A stretch of DNA of 63,222 nucleotides from Phycisphaerales bacterium. Lineage in GTDB: Bacteria > Planctomycetota > Phycisphaerae > Phycisphaerales > SM1A02. The stretch is from contig SIAK01000010.1 in NCBI GenBank assembly GCA_009691805.1, positions 1 to 63,222 on the forward strand, in the 5' to 3' direction. Under the pieces are notes generated by a model. That model searched no databases. It saw only the letters and a program-made list of their open reading frames with translations, and had not been told where the DNA came from. The translations under genes were made by a program, and so were the position numbers. Below, one piece after another: positions 18,374-26,994 of the stretch (its first letter is position 1; the number at the start of each line of letters is the position of its first letter).

Positions 18374-21100
18374 ATGGCGAGCACCATGATGGCGAAGAAC
18401 GCAAAGAAGTCCAAGAAAACCTCGAGCTCCAAGGCGAGCAAGATGACCTACTACTTCGGTGAAACGAAGTGCGAGGGCAATGCGAGCCAGAAGTTGCTGC
18501 TGGGAGGTAAGGGCGCGAATCTCGCGGACATGGTTTCGATCGGGCTGCCCGTTCCTCCTGGTTTCACGATCACGACGAACACGTGCGCTGCTTACTACGA
18601 GTGCAAGAACAAGTTGCCGCAAGGGTTGATGGACGATGTGCGCAAGAATGTGAAGTTGCTCGAGAAGGAACTCGGCAAGAAGTTTGGCTCCGCTGCCAAT
18701 CCGCTGCTCGTTTCCGTGCGCTCGGGCGCCGCAGTCTCGATGCCTGGCATGATGGACACCGTGCTCAATCTCGGCTTGACCGATGAAGTCGCCGCAGGCC
18801 TTGCGAAGTTGACGAACAACGAGCGCTTTGCGTATGACGCGTATCGTCGCCTCATCAATATGTTTGGTGATGTCGTGATGGGTGTGGATCACCATCATTT
18901 CGAAGCGGCCTTCGCGGCGATCAAGACCAAGTACGGCGTGACTGAAGACACGCTTGTTCCGACAGCAGGTCTTCGCGAGCTCGTCGACAGTTACAAGAAG
19001 GTGTATCGCGAGCATGTGGGATCCGCGTTTCCGCAAGATCCGATGACGCAACTCGAACTCGCGATCGAAGCGGTGTTCAAGAGTTGGAACGGCAACAAGG
19101 CGATTGAGTATCGCCGCATCGAAGGCATCAAGGGGCTCAACGGAACCGCAGTCAACGTGCAAGCGATGGCGTACGGCAACATGGGTTCTGACTCAGGCAC
19201 GGGCGTTGCGTTCACCCGCGACAACACCACCGGCGAGAACGTGTTTTACGGGGATTTCCTCGTGAATGCGCAAGGTGAAGATGTCGTCGCAGGCATTCGT
19301 ACGCCGCAGCCGATTGCGCAAATGGAAAAGGCACTGCCTGCTGCGTTCAAGCATCTCATGAAGGTGCGTCAGAAACTTGAGAAGCACTACAAGGACATGC
19401 AGGACATTGAGTTCACTGTCGAACGCGGCAAACTCTTCATGCTGCAAACTCGAACGGGGAAGCGCACGGCGCACGCTGCGGTGCGCGTTGCGGTCGAGAT
19501 GGTGAAAGAGAAACTGATCGACGAGAAGACTGCGCTCAGGCGCATTTCCGCGGGCAGCCTCACGCAACTGTTGCTCCCATACTTTGATGCGAAGGACAAG
19601 TTGGGCGCCGTGACGCTGACGAAGGGTCTCGGTGCAAGTCCTGGCGCAGCGACCGGCAAGCTCGCGTTCTCCGCTGCTGAAGCAGTTGAACGCACACGCA
19701 ACGGCGAGAAAGTGTTGCTCGTGCGCGCTGAAACGAGTCCTGAAGATGTGGCGGGCATGCACAGCGCCGTCGGCATCCTCACCTCAACCGGCGGCAAGAC
19801 AAGTCACGCTGCGGTCGTTGCGGTGGGATGGGGCAAGTGCTGCGTCGTGGGCGCGGGCGAACTTTCGATGGACGCAGCGAACGGAAAGTTGTTCGTGAAG
19901 GGGCAGACATTTGGTCGCGACGATGTGCTCTCGATTGATGGCACAACAGGCGAAGTGATGGTCGGCGCGGTGAAGGCGACGATTCCCCACAAGATCTCTG
20001 CTGAGTTCACGCAACTCCTGAAGTGGGCAGACAAGTACGCAACGATGAAGGTGCGCACCAACGCGGATTCGCCTGAAGATGCGCGACGCGCGCGCGAATT
20101 TGGCGCCATCGGCATCGGTCTCTGCCGCACGGAGCACATGTTCTTCGGCGGAGAACGCATCAAAGCGATTCGCGAAATGATTCTCAGTGAAGGCTTGGGT
20201 TCGCGCGAGAAGGCGCTCGCGAAACTGCTGCCCTTCCAACGCGCGGACTTCATTGGCATCTTTACCGCGATGAACGGATTGCCCGTCACCGTGCGATTGC
20301 TTGATCCGCCACTCCATGAGTTTGTGCCGCATGATGAAGAGCAACAGGCGGAACTTGCGAAGTCGATGGGTCTGAGCCTTCAGCATGTGCAGCGTCGCGT
20401 GAAGCAATTGCACGAGTCGAATCCGATGCTTGGTCATCGCGGTTGCCGGCTTGCAGTTTCTTATCCAGAGATTCTCGTCATGCAGGTTCGCGCGATTGTG
20501 GAAGCGGCGATTGCATGTCAGAAGAAGAAGATCGACGCGCGTCCCGAGATCATGCATCCTCTCGTCGGCACTCGGAAGGAGCTCGCGTTGCTCCGTCAAC
20601 TCACGATCGACACGATCGCGAAGGTCTGCGCGGAGCACAAGGTCAAAGCAACGGGCAAGAACGGTCTCAACATTCCGATCGGCACGATGATTGAAATTCC
20701 GCGCGCGGCTGTCACCGCCGACGAGATCGCACTCGAGGCGGACTTCTTTAGCTTCGGCACGAATGATCTCACGCAGATGACATTCGGATTCAGTCGCGAC
20801 GACATCGGCTCGTTCCTTCCAACGTATCTTGAGAAGGGCATGCTCGAAAACGATCCATTCGCGTCGATCGATGTCGATGGTGTTGGTGGACTCGTGTGGC
20901 TCGCCTGTGAGAAGGGTCGCGAAGTTGCGAAAGCCGAGAAAAAGGCATTCAAACTCGGCGTCTGCGGCGAACACGGCGGCGATCCTGCGTCCATCGAGTT
21001 CTTCCACTACTGCGGACTCGACTACGTGAGCTGCTCACCGTTCCGAGTACCAATCGCTCGCGTGGCTGCCGCGCAAGCGAGCTTGAGCGGGAGTAGTTAA
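18374..21100 (+). CDS. ppdK: Pyruvate, phosphate dikinase
   Basis: The enzyme interconverts pyruvate, ATP and phosphate with PEP, AMP and pyrophosphate. From the ATG at 18374 the protein has 908 residues, in the normal range, with a short Lys/Ser-rich leader before MTYYFGE. Signatures are GGKGANLADMV (ATP-grasp), the phospho-His loop TGGKTSHAAV (catalytic His about 478), GLCRTEHMFF, EADFFSFGTNDLTQ and GVCGEHGGDP with the catalytic Cys about 864. The frame stays open far upstream to 17315, but that part is antisense to pabB and is not protein-like. A structured repeat begins only 8 bases after the stop. Confidence 0.96.
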   Translation: MASTMMAKNAKKSKKTSSSKASKMTYYFGETKCEGNASQKLLLGGKGANLADMVSIGLPVPPGFTITTNTCAAYYECKNKLPQGLMDDVRKNVKLLEKELGKKFGSAANPLLVSVRSGAAVSMPGMMDTVLNLGLTDEVAAGLAKLTNNERFAYDAYRRLINMFGDVVMGVDHHHFEAAFAAIKTKYGVTEDTLVPTAGLRELVDSYKKVYREHVGSAFPQDPMTQLELAIEAVFKSWNGNKAIEYRRIEGIKGLNGTAVNVQAMAYGNMGSDSGTGVAFTRDNTTGENVFYGDFLVNAQGEDVVAGIRTPQPIAQMEKALPAAFKHLMKVRQKLEKHYKDMQDIEFTVERGKLFMLQTRTGKRTAHAAVRVAVEMVKEKLIDEKTALRRISAGSLTQLLLPYFDAKDKLGAVTLTKGLGASPGAATGKLAFSAAEAVERTRNGEKVLLVRAETSPEDVAGMHSAVGILTSTGGKTSHAAVVAVGWGKCCVVGAGELSMDAANGKLFVKGQTFGRDDVLSIDGTTGEVMVGAVKATIPHKISAEFTQLLKWADKYATMKVRTNADSPEDARRAREFGAIGIGLCRTEHMFFGGERIKAIREMILSEGLGSREKALAKLLPFQRADFIGIFTAMNGLPVTVRLLDPPLHEFVPHDEEQQAELAKSMGLSLQHVQRRVKQLHESNPMLGHRGCRLAVSYPEILVMQVRAIVEAAIACQKKKIDARPEIMHPLVGTRKELALLRQLTIDTIAKVCAEHKVKATGKNGLNIPIGTMIEIPRAAVTADEIALEADFFSFGTNDLTQMTFGFSRDDIGSFLPTYLEKGMLENDPFASIDVDGVGGLVWLACEKGREVAKAEKKAFKLGVCGEHGGDPASIEFFHYCGLDYVSCSPFRVPIARVAAAQASLSGSS

Positions 21101-21107
21101 GCGCATA

Positions 21108-21250
21108 GTTGAGCGCAAGCGCGGAATTTGCCGCGCAGCGCGGACAAATTCCGTCGCTTGCTTTCGACTCAGGCGCTGCGAGTGAATCGCAGACGCCTGA
21201 ATTCGTGCGTCCACTTCAGTCTTTCATCCCCTCACCGACTCCGTCGGTAG
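21108..21250 (+). repeat. Structured dispersed repeat, copy A1 (complete)
   Basis: A ~143-bp unit flanked on both sides by GTTGAG. Hairpin 1 is at 21123-21152 (GGAATTTGCCGCG / CGCGG-A-CAAATTCC, 13 bp with a bulged A). Hairpin 2 is at 21169-21200 (TCAGGCGCTGCGA / TCGCAG-A-CGCCTGA, 13 bp with a bulged A). Hairpin 3 is at 21234-21248 (ACCGAC-TCC-GTCGGT). It lies directly after ppdK in the same direction. Near-identical units occur at 21263, 21370, 49251 and 50660. Confidence 0.93.
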
Positions 21251-21262
21251 TTGAGTGTGCGT

Positions 21263-21366
21263 GTTTGAGCGCAAGCGCGGAATTTGCCGCGCGGCGCGGA
21301 CAAATTCCGTCGCTCGCTTTCGACTCAGGCGCTGCGAGTGAATCGCAGACGCCTGAATTCGTGCGT
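21263..21366 (+). repeat. Structured dispersed repeat, copy A2 (lacks hairpin 3)
   Basis: Hairpins 1 and 2 are almost identical to A1, with hairpin 1 loop CGG instead of CAG. The unit stops after AATTCGTGCGTG and runs straight into copy A3, so the CTTCAGTCTTTC…hairpin 3 part is missing. It is a tandem, partly deleted copy. Confidence 0.92.
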
Positions 21367-21369
21367 GGG

Positions 21370-21514
21370 TAGTTGAGCGCTCGCGCGAAATTTGCCGCGA
21401 AACGCGGACAAATTCCATCGCTCGCTTTCGACTCAACCGTCGCGAGTGAATCGCGAACGGTTGAATTCATGCGTGCACTTCAGTCTTTCATCCCCTCACC
21501 GACTCCGTCGGTAG
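21370..21514 (+). repeat. Structured dispersed repeat, copy A3 (covarying hairpin 2)
   Basis: A complete unit. Hairpin 2 reads TCAACCGTCGCGA / TCGCGA-A-CGGTTGA. Compared with A1, four base pairs changed on both strands (G-C to A-T, G-C to C-G, C-G to T-A, T-A to C-G) while the loop GTGAA and the bulged A stayed. Hairpin 1 has an AAA loop and one A·C mismatch. Hairpin 3 is unchanged. From here to 21804 no gene is seen, although a decayed fragment of the same repeat may lie at 21530-21566. Confidence 0.92.
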
Positions 21515-21792
21515 GTGCGCGCGGTGTTGAGTGGTTGCGCTTCGATTTGCGCTTGACTGAAATCTGAAGAGGGGGCGAAATCCCTGCAATTCGTTGTTTG
21601 CTAGGTGTGATTGTTGCGCGTTGTGTGCCTTTGTTGCCGTGACGGCTCGCGCTTGGGGATGGAGTTGGATTTTCTTGTTGCGGAATCCGAAAGGCAGAGC
21701 GGGACTCTGCTTTGTCACGGTGCGTGCCGTGCGGTGTGGAGCGCCAACGAACAGTTCAGAACTGTTCGCTCGGTCTGAAGGACTTCAACCTC

Positions 21793-21800
21793 AAGGAGGA
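21793..21800 (+). promoter_or_regulatory. Strong Shine-Dalgarno that fixes the start at 21805
   Basis: AAGGAGGA ends four bases before the ATG at 21805. It decides against the longer in-frame reading that begins at 21712. Confidence 0.75.
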
Positions 21801-21804
21801 TCGC

Positions 21805-22764
21805 ATGGATTTGCGAACCAGCACTTGTCACGAGTGCGCCAATGACGGCGCGCGCGTGGCGGACGATGTCTCCCGCGTACACACAATCGCATTTGGACTG
21901 TTGCTCGTTTCGATGGGGATCGGAATCGCAACAAACGCGTCTGCGCAAGAAGCACCGAGTCAACCTGAAATCGAATGGACGATGCTGGACAACGCCGTGC
22001 AGTGGCGCGAGAGCGATGGTGGAAACGGTCACTGCTACGCGATCGTTCGCGTCCCTGAGTTTCTTCGATGGGACACCGCCGTCGGAATGGCGCATGCGAT
22101 GGGTGGCGAACTTGCGTCGCTTTCCACGCGGCAGGAATTCATGTGGGTCTTTCAGCATCTCGTCGACAATCCACTCGCGTGGAGCGGAGCAGCGGGGCCT
22201 TGGATCGGCGCGTATCGCGACCCAACAGCGGAGGAAGCGGGCGACCCCGAACGAGGTTGGCATTGGGTGGACCAGACGCCGTGGAAATTTTCGCCGTGGG
22301 ATTTGAAGGTCGGCAATCCGCCGAATCAGAATTGCCCAGGACAGGACGAGTGTGTGCTTCGTTTCGCCGACGCGCAATGCAACGGCAATCCAATGCCTCA
22401 AACGGAAGATCGCACAATGAATGACGCGTGCACCGCATGCGCGGTGATGGAACTCGATCCTCGCACCGCGGTCGTTGAGTTTGACGCAGACTGCGATAGC
22501 GATGGACTTGTTGACTTCGCTGAGATCGTCAACGGCATTGCAAGCGACCACAATCGGAACTGGATTCCCGATCATTGCGAATGCCTTGGCGACTTCGATG
22601 GCGACGGCACGATCGCCGCACCCGACCTCGCAGTCATGTTGCAAGCGTGGGGGACGATGGGCGACTCGGTTGCGGATCTCAACGGCGATGGCGCGGTTAA
22701 TGGCGATGACTTCTCCATCCTCATGTCCCTCTGGGGCACGTGTGAATTCTGCAGCGTGTGCTGA
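21805..22764 (+). CDS. Secreted C-type-lectin-like protein with C-terminal dockerin-like repeat
   Basis: The 319-residue protein has a hydrophobic signal (IAFGLLLVSMGIGIATNASA) preceded by an unusually long ~26-residue N-region. Next comes a C-type-lectin-like domain: GHCYAIVRVPEFLRWDTA, GGELASLSTRQEF, WIGAYRDP, GWHWVDQTPW and the P-N…ECVLRF end. The C-terminus holds two EF-hand-like dockerin loops (DFDGDGTIAAPDLAVMLQAW and DLNGDGAVNGDDFSILMSLW) and a Cys-rich tip. The likely role is extracellular ligand binding, and the dockerin may bind calcium or a partner. No cohesin gene is in the window. Confidence 0.85.
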   Translation: MDLRTSTCHECANDGARVADDVSRVHTIAFGLLLVSMGIGIATNASAQEAPSQPEIEWTMLDNAVQWRESDGGNGHCYAIVRVPEFLRWDTAVGMAHAMGGELASLSTRQEFMWVFQHLVDNPLAWSGAAGPWIGAYRDPTAEEAGDPERGWHWVDQTPWKFSPWDLKVGNPPNQNCPGQDECVLRFADAQCNGNPMPQTEDRTMNDACTACAVMELDPRTAVVEFDADCDSDGLVDFAEIVNGIASDHNRNWIPDHCECLGDFDGDGTIAAPDLAVMLQAWGTMGDSVADLNGDGAVNGDDFSILMSLWGTCEFCSVC

Positions 22765-22907
22765 GTTGCGCATCGAGTAGCCGAAGGTGCGTGCATTGTG
22801 CATCCAAGTACGAGATTGGCGAGTGCGTCGCGCAAATCGTTGTTCTGAGACGGTTCGGCTCATCTCAAACCCCGAGTCGGGTTGTTCGCGCGCGTTCACC
22901 TACTCGC

Positions 22908-23903
22908 TCATCGAGCGGTAAATCGCACGCGTCCCCAGAATCGTGGATCGTGCATGTCGATTTGCCACTGCGGACTCCACACCCAATTATCCTCTGGTTT
23001 TCCAGTGATTTTTGAGTAGGGGAACGCGGGCGCCGTTTCCTTGGGTGGCTCTAGGGTGTAGCTATCGTTGATCGGTGGCGCGGGAATCTTCGGAAGCGAC
23101 TTCCCTTCGAGCGTCGTCGTCCATTGCACGCGTGAAAAATTCACGCGCCACTCCTCTCCAGCCTTTGGCGCAGCGGCTGCGCGCGCGCCTTCCGTGAAAC
23201 TCGGAAGGTTGAGCGCGGGCGGTTTGAATGCGCTCCATGGAATCGCCCACTCAAGCGTCCACGCGCGATCAATGTCGGTCGCATCATTGAGCGTGCCGTC
23301 GAGATGAATCGCTGTCCGCAATCCCTCTGCGTTCCAAGCATGTTCGGCAGGGCCGCCCTCTTTGTAGCGACGATGCAGATAGAGATCGAAGATTGTGCCA
23401 AGCGCGTTCACTTCGATTTCGTAGTACTCGCGCGTGTCACCATCGGGATCGATGAAGACTTCAAAGTCGTTGTCGTGAAACACAATCTCGTCGTGCTTGC
23501 GGAGTGTCGCCCAAAGATGCGGCTCGCGGAGTTCAGCGGCGATATAGAAATACGAGTCGTCCCACAACATCTTTGCGCGCGTTTGAAAACGAGGTGCGGC
23601 GAGCGCTGGCCCTTCGATATCGAGGAAGTTGTCCGTCCACGGCGCACTTGCCCAGACCGCATCGTCAAGTTTTCCATCAAGCTTCGGCGCATTCGACGCG
23701 CGCGCACATTCATACAAGCGAGGCGCGAAAGTTGGAGTCCGTGCCGTCGCTGTTCCTGCGGGTGGTGTGTCGTTTGGCGACTCGACGGGAACGGCAGGTG
23801 CGGTCGGCGGCGCGATCTGGGGCGCTTCTGAAAAACACAGCATTCCAATGGGAGTCGCTGTAGCAAAGAGCAACGGAAGTCGGTGTCGCGCACTGATCGC
23901 CAT
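22908..23903 (-). CDS. Secreted carbohydrate-binding family 9-like (CBM9/DOMON-type) protein
   Basis: The ATG at 23903 gives 331 residues with a signal-like start (RLPLLFATATPIGMLCFS) and a Pro-rich linker. The domain opens with APKLDGKLDDAVWASAPWT and continues with KMLWDDSYFYIAAELREPH, HDNDFEVFIDPDGD and WTLEWAIPWSAF. This is the hallmark order of CBM9-like/DOMON family proteins that sit next to or on glycoside hydrolases. No catalytic domain is attached. The product is probably secreted and sugar- or heme-binding. The longer in-frame start at 24017 would run through the terminator of the next gene. Confidence 0.85.
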   Translation of the reverse strand: MAISARHRLPLLFATATPIGMLCFSEAPQIAPPTAPAVPVESPNDTPPAGTATARTPTFAPRLYECARASNAPKLDGKLDDAVWASAPWTDNFLDIEGPALAAPRFQTRAKMLWDDSYFYIAAELREPHLWATLRKHDEIVFHDNDFEVFIDPDGDTREYYEIEVNALGTIFDLYLHRRYKEGGPAEHAWNAEGLRTAIHLDGTLNDATDIDRAWTLEWAIPWSAFKPPALNLPSFTEGARAAAAPKAGEEWRVNFSRVQWTTTLEGKSLPKIPAPPINDSYTLEPPKETAPAFPYSKITGKPEDNWVWSPQWQIDMHDPRFWGRVRFTAR

Positions 23904-23926
23904 GACAACAGCGTAACGCGGACAAC

Positions 23927-23969
23927 AAAAAACGCGATGCACCGCCTGATGAAGCGCGGTGCATCGCGT
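23927..23969 (-). terminator. Rho-independent terminator
   Basis: ACGCGATGCACCGC (23932-23945) pairs perfectly with GCGGTGCATCGCGT (23956-23969). On the reverse strand six T follow (complement of 23927-23932). It ends the 23999-25069 transcript just before the CBM9-like gene. Confidence 0.9.
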
Positions 23970-23998
23970 GGTCGCAAACGAATCAGCGCGCGTGCGCG

Positions 23999-25069
23999 TC
24001 AGCCTCCGCAGCCCCAACTTCCAAGGACATACGCAAGGTCGCCGCCGCCCACGACGCCATTGTGGTCGATGTCAGCGATGCCGCCGATCGTGCCCCAGCT
24101 TCCGAGCACATACGCAAGGTCGCCGCCGCCGACCACACCGTCTCCATCAATGTCCGCGGGGCAGGATGCGGGGCATGGTCGGTCGCATTGAAACGCTTCG
24201 TCTGTGTCATTTGCGGCGATCGGCGTCTCGACGCCACGCGCGCCAGTCCACTTCAACACGGCTTCACCAGGGAAGCAGATCTCCTCACTTCCGCTCGCGC
24301 AATCCCACTGCTGTAGAGCACAAGTACCACCGAATGTTTTCACGCTGACATTGTCGAGGTTCAACGCTGCGCCATAGACATACCCAGTGGATTCGGTGAG
24401 TGCGCCGGCGCTGAGAATCACCTTCAATGAAAGCGTGGAGGAGGTCCACATGCGTTGCATGCCGATGCGTTGACGCGCCCAAGCGCCCAGCGGCGCAGCG
24501 TCGGAAAGAATGCTGTGTTGAATCTCGCCAACGCCTACGCCATCACCGATCTGAAGTGCATCAGGAAGTGGAACCTCCGTCACGATGACGCGCGCGATTC
24601 GATACACCCCCTCACAGACAGGCGCGCAAGCAGGCATTCGATCTTCCAATCGGAAGTCGAATGCAACTTCAACATAGTCGCTCGCTGCGCAGGGAATGTC
24701 GATCTGTTCGAGCCACACTTGCTGTGTTGCGTTGAAGAACTTTGGATTGCATGATGGAGCAAAACTGCAGGCGTACCCGCCAAGATCAACGTGCCAGAAT
24801 TGATAGAGCGGATTCAATTGAACGCACTGCGCATGTCCTGCGACGTTCTGTTCAATAGTGATACCGTCGGTTGGGCAGATTGGATTGCCAGCGTGTGTTG
24901 TGAAATGAAGGCTCGTCCAAGCGGCTGACTGACCCAGAGGTGTCGGCGTGTCGAAGCCGGGGTTTCGCACGGTGTTCACGGAATCCACCGCGATGGCGAG
25001 TGGCGTACTACAGAGTGGCAAACAAACAATGAGAAGGGACGCATGAAACGGAATTGTTCTGCACATCAC
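23999..25069 (-). CDS. Secreted protein with duplicated C-terminal dockerin-like loops
   Basis: A 356-residue protein with a signal peptide (LLIVCLPLCSTPLAIA) and a good GAAGGAG ribosome-binding site. The ~270-residue body begins VRNPGFDTPTPLGQSAAWTS, the pattern of a galactose-binding-like/beta-sandwich module of secreted planctomycete proteins, and has several paired Cys. The C-terminus has two nearly identical loops, ADIDGDGVVGGGDLAYVLGSW and ADIDHNGVVGGGDLAYVLGSW. The body's function is unknown. It has its own terminator. Confidence 0.83.
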   Translation of the reverse strand: MMCRTIPFHASLLIVCLPLCSTPLAIAVDSVNTVRNPGFDTPTPLGQSAAWTSLHFTTHAGNPICPTDGITIEQNVAGHAQCVQLNPLYQFWHVDLGGYACSFAPSCNPKFFNATQQVWLEQIDIPCAASDYVEVAFDFRLEDRMPACAPVCEGVYRIARVIVTEVPLPDALQIGDGVGVGEIQHSILSDAAPLGAWARQRIGMQRMWTSSTLSLKVILSAGALTESTGYVYGAALNLDNVSVKTFGGTCALQQWDCASGSEEICFPGEAVLKWTGARGVETPIAANDTDEAFQCDRPCPASCPADIDGDGVVGGGDLAYVLGSWGTIGGIADIDHNGVVGGGDLAYVLGSWGCGG

Positions 25070-25247
25070 ATTTTCTCCTTCAAAAAAAGTTGGATAGAAC
25101 CGAGACGACGATCAATCTAGGATCTTCGAACAGCAGATCTTCGTGGGATAGTCACCCCTCGCTGCCGAGTTTACAAGGAAGAAATTCCAACATCTGCGCG
25201 CGGCTCCTCCCGCTATGCTCAGGCCTCGCATTCAACGAGGATTCTGA

Positions 25248-26579
25248 TTGGAACGCTCCGCTCTCACCCCTAGCCATCGTAGTAGTGCCGCTCGGATCTT
25301 CGAGGAGATCGGTGTGGTGCCGCGTCCCGACAATCTTTTCCACGAGGCTACGGAGAGATTGCTGCGCGCTTCGGAGATGGTCGGGCTCCAGCATCATCAA
25401 CAAATTATTCTCGCCCAGCCCAAGAACGAAGTGATGGTGAATTTCCCCGTGCTCATGGACGATGGAAAACATCGTCTTTTTAAGGGCTACCGCGTGCAGC
25501 ACAATGATGCGCTCGGCCCGTACCTTGGTGGCATTCGATTTCATCCGCGACTTTCGCTCGATACGGTGAAAGGTCTCGCGGTTCTTTCAACGCTTCGCTC
25601 TTCACTCGTGCGCGTTCCGTTTGGTGGCGCGTTTGGTGGTGTGCGTTGCGCGATGGGGGAGATGACCGAAGATGAACGACGGCGCGTCGTGCGACGTTTC
25701 TGCAGCGCGATCTCGCATCAGATTGGTCCTGCACATGATGTTGTCGCGCCCGAGTCAGGCGCGGATAGTCAAACGATGGCGTGGTTTCTCGACACGCTTG
25801 CGCAGACGACGCGTGAGCCTTCGCGACAGGATCAATCGCGCGCAGTAGTTGGAAAGCCAGGCGAACTCGGTGGCTTGATGCCGCGTGGTCGCGCTGCGGC
25901 GCTCAGTGTGATTGCAACGCTCGACACATTGCTGCCAGATGTAGATGTGAACGCGGAAGGCGCGCGCGTGACGATCATGGGATTCGGCGCAGTTGGAAGT
26001 GCCGTTGCGCGTGCGCTTGCCGCGCGTGGCATGCGTGTGGTTGCGGTGCTGACGCAATCGGGCGCCGTCGCAAACTCGCAAGGTCTCGATCCAGTTGCGT
26101 TGCAAGCACATCATGCGCGCACTGGCGGCGTCGAAGGTTTCGAGGGCGCGCAAACGCTGACCGAAGACGAGTTCTGGCAGATTCCCTCGGAAGTGTTTGT
26201 CGTTGCGAGTCCCGAGCGATCGATGGACGAAACGCGCGCCGCGAAAGTGCAAACCCGCGTGGTTGTCGAAGCGGGTCTCGCATGCACGACTCCCGCTGCA
26301 GAAGATGTGCTCTTGCAGAGATGCATCGATCTCTTCCCAGATATTCTTTGCTCGAGCGGCGGCGATGTCGCGCACTTTCTTGAGTGGAACGGACTTCGTT
26401 CGCAGCCGGGCATTCGTCGGGAAGAAGTTGAAGAGCATGTCTTGCGTCAAGCGTTGCTCGCGGCACGGCGCGTGCGTGTGTCGCGCATGAAACACGAGTG
26501 CGATTGGCGTGTTGCAGCACAATGCGCTGCGCTTGAGCGCATCGGTCGTGTGTATGAGTTGCGTGGCGTGTTCCCCTGA
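25248..26579 (+). CDS. Glutamate/Leu/Phe/Val dehydrogenase-like protein lacking catalytic lysines
   Basis: 443 residues from a TTG start preceded by GAGG at 25237-25240. The family framework is clear: GYRVQHNDALGPYLGGIRFHP, then VPFGGAFGGVRC, GPAHDVVAPESGADSQTMAW, and a Rossmann motif TIMGFGAVGSAVARAL near 235-250. At the positions of the GDH substrate and catalytic residues, GPYKGG reads GPYLGG (Leu93), the FKNSL-type Lys is Arg117, GGAKGG reads GGAFGG (Phe129) and the PAxD Asp is Glu169. The nucleotide-binding half looks intact. Ordinary GDH activity is therefore unlikely. It heads a tight cluster with HIT and birA. Confidence 0.88.
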   Translation: MERSALTPSHRSSAARIFEEIGVVPRPDNLFHEATERLLRASEMVGLQHHQQIILAQPKNEVMVNFPVLMDDGKHRLFKGYRVQHNDALGPYLGGIRFHPRLSLDTVKGLAVLSTLRSSLVRVPFGGAFGGVRCAMGEMTEDERRRVVRRFCSAISHQIGPAHDVVAPESGADSQTMAWFLDTLAQTTREPSRQDQSRAVVGKPGELGGLMPRGRAAALSVIATLDTLLPDVDVNAEGARVTIMGFGAVGSAVARALAARGMRVVAVLTQSGAVANSQGLDPVALQAHHARTGGVEGFEGAQTLTEDEFWQIPSEVFVVASPERSMDETRAAKVQTRVVVEAGLACTTPAAEDVLLQRCIDLFPDILCSSGGDVAHFLEWNGLRSQPGIRREEVEEHVLRQALLAARRVRVSRMKHECDWRVAAQCAALERIGRVYELRGVFP

Positions 26580-26586
26580 TTCAACG

Positions 26587-26994
26587 ATGACCATTTTCGC
26601 AAAGATCATTGCAGGCGAGATTCCTTGCCATCGTGTCTATGAAGATACGCACGTCCTCGCGTTCCTTGATGTCGGACCGCTCTCGCGTGGTCATCTGCTT
26701 GTGCTTCCGAAAGAGGCGAAGGCGTACTTGCACGAACTTTCCGACGAGAGTGCCGCTGCAGTTGGTCGCGTCCTTCCTCGACTCTGCCGCGCTGTGATGA
26801 CGGCAACAGGCGCAACTGCGTACAACGTGCTGCAGAACAATGGAAGCAGTGCGCATCAAGCGGTCATGCATGTGCACTTTCACATTATTCCAATGACGCA
26901 CGAGGGCGGACTTGGTCTTGTCTGGAAGCCACAGCTCTTGAGCGGCGCAGACGGCGCAGCGCTCGCCATCCGTATGCGCGAGGCGTTGTCGTGA
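26587..26994 (+). CDS. HIT family (histidine triad) hydrolase
   Basis: 135 residues from the ATG at 26587, seven bases after the dehydrogenase-like gene. MTIFAKIIAGEIPCHRVYED is the classic start and VMHVHFHIIP is the histidine triad (HxHxHxx). Such enzymes hydrolyse nucleoside phosphoramidates or similar nucleotides in the cytoplasm. The stop overlaps the birA start (GTGA), so the two are coupled. Confidence 0.94.
   Translation: MTIFAKIIAGEIPCHRVYEDTHVLAFLDVGPLSRGHLLVLPKEAKAYLHELSDESAAAVGRVLPRLCRAVMTATGATAYNVLQNNGSSAHQAVMHVHFHIIPMTHEGGLGLVWKPQLLSGADGAALAIRMREALS

Noticed and set aside
21108-21514. CRISPR array at the tandem repeats
   Set aside because: Units are ~104-145 bp with almost no spacer, contain internal hairpins and have no cas genes nearby.
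21109-21567. Small open frames (64-87 codons) within the structured repeats
   Set aside because: They repeat only because the DNA repeats. Translation would cross stable hairpins, and the pattern of change preserves base pairing rather than amino acids.
21715-22899. 394-codon open frame opposite the lectin/dockerin gene
   Set aside because: It is antisense to a gene with signal peptide, CTLD and dockerin motifs, and shows none of its own.
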